A stretch of DNA of 64,000 bases, taken from assembly GCF_037094685.1 (NCBI RefSeq), contig NZ_CP146614.1:3782001-3846000 (forward strand), read 5' to 3'. The position numbers were made by a program, and so were the translations under genes. How positions within the stretch are numbered: the first letter of the stretch is position 1; each line of letters opens with the position of its first letter. The notes below the pieces were generated by a model. It made no database searches. It was not told where the DNA came from and worked only from the letters and a program-made list of their open reading frames with translations. The stretch comes from Massilia sp. METH4. Lineage in GTDB: Bacteria; Pseudomonadota; Gammaproteobacteria; Burkholderiales; Burkholderiaceae_D. Positions 61,833-64,000 of the stretch are shown piece after piece.

Positions 61833-61982
61833 GGCGGGAACCTTTTGTAGTGTTGTATGGTGAAGCGATTCTAGATCGTCCGCCGCCGGCTCGGCGGAGA
61901 TTGCGACGAAATGCCGATTTTCGGCGCCGAAGTGCGCGAAACGCTGCAAGGGATCGGTGCGCCGCCGCCTGCGGCGCCATCG

Positions 61983-62054
61983 GGGACAGTCCCTGTTGTA
62001 AAAAATCGGGACTGTCCCTGTTGTAAAAATTCGGGGACTGTCCCTGTTGTAGGC
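61983..62054. repeat. Three 22-25-bp direct repeats with GGGACNGTCCC palindromes
   Basis: Units at 61983, 62008 and 62033, each GGGAC(A/T)GTCCCTGTTGTA followed by an A-rich tail in the first two. Each has an 11-bp palindrome. No coding content. It lies between the DUF2807 gene and the ppc terminator. Confidence 0.88.
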
Positions 62055-62080
62055 ATGGAACACCGTTGGCAGTTCAGAGC

Positions 62081-62108
62081 AAAAAAAAAGCGGACCCGCA
62101 GGTCCGCT
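62081..62108 (-). terminator. ppc rho-independent terminator
   Basis: 8-bp stem AGCGGACC/GGTCCGCT (62089-62096 with 62101-62108), CGCA loop, and on the minus strand a U-run given by A8 at 62081-62088. It lies just past the ppc stop. Confidence 0.93.
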
Positions 62109-62126
62109 TTCGTCGGCTCGTGAAAA

Positions 62127-64000
62127 TCAGCCCGTATTGCGCAAGCCCGCCGCCACGCCGTTGATCGACAGGTGGATGCCGCGGTGCACGCGCGGGTCGG
62201 CCTTGTCCGCCTCGGCGGCCAGCGCCCGGCGCCGCTTGATCAGCTCCACCTGCAGGTGGTTCAGCGGATCGAGATACGGGAAGCGGTTCTGGATCGAGCG
62301 CGCCAGCAGCGGGTTGCCTGCCAGGCGTTCGGTCGCGCCGGTCACGGTATCGAGCACCTCCAGCGTGCGGCGGTACTCGTCGCTGATGCGCTTGAAGATC
62401 CGCTCGCGCAGTTCCTTGTCCGCCACCAGTTCGGCATAGCGCGAGGCGATCGCCAGGTCGGTCTTGGCGAACACCATGTCCATATTGGACAGCAGCGTGG
62501 CGAAGAACGGCCAGTGCTCGGCCATCTCGCGCAGCTTGCCGAGGCGTTCCTCGCGGTCGCCGTCGGCGATCCAGCCCGCCACGGCGCTGCCCACGCCGTA
62601 CCAGCCCGGCAGCAGCAGGCGGCACTGGCCCCACGAGAAGCCCCACGGAATCGCGCGCAGGTCTTCGATGCGCTTGGTCGACTTGCGCGAGGCGGGGCGC
62701 GAACCGATGTTCAGCTCCGCGATCTCGGCGATCGGCGTGGCCGCAAAGAAGTAGTCGGTGAAGCCCGGCGTTTCGTACACGAGGTTGCGGTAGGCCTTGT
62801 ACGCGCGGTCGGACAGTTCCGCCATCACGGCTTCGAAGCCCGCTACCTGTTCGGTGTGCTCCGGGTGGGCCACCGGCATCAGGCTCGCTTCCAGCGTGGC
62901 CGCGACCAGGCGCTCCAGGTTGCGGCGGCCGATCTCGGCATTCGAGAATTTCGAGGCGATGATCTCGCCCTGTTCCGTCAGGCGGATCTGGCCGTTCACG
63001 GTGCCCTTCGGTTGCGCCAGGATCGCCTCGTAGCTCGGGCCGCCGCCGCGGCCGACGGTGCCGCCGCGGCCGTGGAACAGGCGCAGCTTCACGCCGGCCT
63101 TGCCGAACACCTCGATCAGCGCGATCTCGGCCTTGTACAGTTCCCAGTTCGACGTGAGGAAGCCGCCATCCTTGTTCGAGTCGGAGTAACCCAGCATCAC
63201 TTCCTGGATTTGCCCGCGCTTCTCGATCAGGCCCTTTACCAGCGGCAGCGACATCACCGCTTCCATGATGCCGGCGGCGCGCTGCAGGTCGGGGATCGTC
63301 TCGAACAGCGGGATCACCATCAGGTCGGCCGTCGTTTCGCCTGCGGCGTTCGTGCGCAGCAGCCCCGTTTCCTGTTGCAGTACCAGCACTTCCAGCAGGT
63401 CGGACACGGTTTCCGTGTGCGAGATGATGTAGTTGCTGATGGCCCGCTCGCCGTAGCGGCGGCGGATCTCGCGCGCGGCGCGGAAGATCGACAGTTCGGA
63501 CTGCGTCTCGTCCGTGTAGTCGATGTACGGCGAGTACAGCAGGCGCGGCTGGGCCAGCTCGGCCAGCAGCAGTTTCACCTTCGCATCCTCATCGAGTTCC
63601 GCGTAGTTCGGCAGGGCGCCGGCGCGGGCAAACAGTTCGGTCAGCACGCGCTCGTGCACGTCCGAGCTCTGGCGCATGTCCAGCGAAGCCAGGTGGAAGC
63701 CGAAGATGTCGGCGGCGCGCTTCAAGGTCGTCAGGCGCGGGCGCGCCAGCAGCGCGGCGTGGTTCGCTTCCAGCGAATCGATCAGCACCTGCAGGTCGGC
63801 CGAGAAGGCGGCGGCGTCCGGGTACGGCTCGGCATGGCCCACTTCCTTGCGCAGGATATTGGTCGCGCCCAGCGACCGTGCGGTGCTGGCCAGGCGGGCG
63901 TAGATGCCGATCAGCGCGCGGCGGTAAGGCTCGTCCGCGCGGTGGTCCGACTGGTCCGGCGATGCATCGGCCAGCGCCTGCAATTGCGGGCTGCACGGCA
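62127..64000 (-). CDS. ppc: Phosphoenolpyruvate carboxylase, C-terminal two thirds (partial)
   Basis: About 624 residues visible; the start lies beyond the right edge, as the frame stays open to base 64000. PEPC signatures: [19 protein letters not shown] (PEP binding), [14 protein letters not shown] (active-site glycine loop), [13 protein letters not shown] and the C-terminal NG-type end ([13 protein letters not shown]) needed for activity and allosteric aspartate binding. It fixes bicarbonate onto PEP to form oxaloacetate. Frame intact; full length would be about 900-950 aa. Confidence 0.96.
   Translation of the reverse strand, partial: PCSPQLQALADASPDQSDHRADEPYRRALIGIYARLASTARSLGATNILRKEVGHAEPYPDAAAFSADLQVLIDSLEANHAALLARPRLTTLKRAADIFGFHLASLDMRQSSDVHERVLTELFARAGALPNYAELDEDAKVKLLLAELAQPRLLYSPYIDYTDETQSELSIFRAAREIRRRYGERAISNYIISHTETVSDLLEVLVLQQETGLLRTNAAGETTADLMVIPLFETIPDLQRAAGIMEAVMSLPLVKGLIEKRGQIQEVMLGYSDSNKDGGFLTSNWELYKAEIALIEVFGKAGVKLRLFHGRGGTVGRGGGPSYEAILAQPKGTVNGQIRLTEQGEIIASKFSNAEIGRRNLERLVAATLEASLMPVAHPEHTEQVAGFEAVMAELSDRAYKAYRNLVYETPGFTDYFFAATPIAEIAELNIGSRPASRKSTKRIEDLRAIPWGFSWGQCRLLLPGWYGVGSAVAGWIADGDREERLGKLREMAEHWPFFATLLSNMDMVFAKTDLAIASRYAELVADKELRERIFKRISDEYRRTLEVLDTVTGATERLAGNPLLARSIQNRFPYLDPLNHLQVELIKRRRALAAEADKADPRVHRGIHLSINGVAAGLRNTG

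Overview
The window reads as chromosomal DNA of a high-GC betaproteobacterium. Gene content points to the Oxalobacteraceae (Massilia/Duganella/Pseudoduganella type): an rpoD with long N-terminal and acidic inserts, TrmJ, SuhB, a Bug-family (TctC) binding protein, a PEP-CTERM protein, paired DUF2807 proteins and several families of small intergenic palindromes. The family-level assignment is inference from content; no rRNA or tRNA gene, prophage, transposase or CRISPR array was seen.

Layout. 0-9 kb: end of an unidentified gene, a small hypothetical, a universal stress protein, a DksA-like/hypothetical/lipoprotein operon, hydroxypyruvate isomerase, RhlE helicase, then suhB and trmJ divergently. 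8-14.9 kb: a lipase-like hydrolase, a 1213-residue REC-REC-GAF-PAS-GGDEF-EAL-REC protein, a TetR regulator overlapping a LOG-family gene, and a VOC protein. 15-17.5 kb: a redox module consisting of a MarR regulator with a Cys-rich tail, an AhpD-like protein, a CPGC thioredoxin-fold protein and a class I amidotransferase; the regulator gene and the downstream operon share a 17-bp promoter motif. 17.6-21.6 kb: PEP-CTERM protein, exported hypotheticals and a GH27 alpha-galactosidase. 21.6-28.7 kb: a citrate/tricarboxylate block (TctC-like protein and porin, divergent from tctDE, followed by a CitMHS transporter and a two-winged-helix GntR regulator).

28.8-35.1 kb: a JmjC/cupin protein, then an envelope module of Ala/Gly-rich exported protein, subtilisin-like protease, ECF sigma factor and anti-sigma factor. 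An identical bipartite promoter motif (GGAATAAA-N14-CGTT) precedes both the sigma gene and the Ala/Gly-rich gene. Next is a PAP2-type phosphatase lipoprotein joined to autotransporter-type passenger repeats. 35.3-39.6 kb: ygjP, cho (repeats on both sides), modBCE without modA, and dps. 40-44 kb: KGG stress protein, hemerythrin, purU, yaeQ and a serine hydrolase. 44-47.2 kb: a copper module (DUF2946, PCu(A)C chaperone, TonB receptor). 47.3-51.6 kb: DUF2807 protein, tri-haem and di-haem cytochromes c, an RNase D-like exonuclease and proQ. 51.7-54.6 kb: a probable structured RNA with its own promoter and terminator, then rpoD. 54.9-64 kb: small hypothetical, yjjG, an Lgt paralogue, SMP-30-like and OmpA-like proteins, yjdM, GNAT, exported proteins and the 3' part of ppc.

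The most unusual items are the MarR/redox module with its repeated operator, the ECF/protease/Ala-Gly module with its repeated promoter, the unassigned RNA between proQ and rpoD, and the dense set of small palindromes and minisatellites (11, 13 and 61 bp units) between genes. Several genes (usp, tctD, cho, marR, DUF2946) have a -10 hexamer only 6-7 nt before the ATG and are probably transcribed without a leader.
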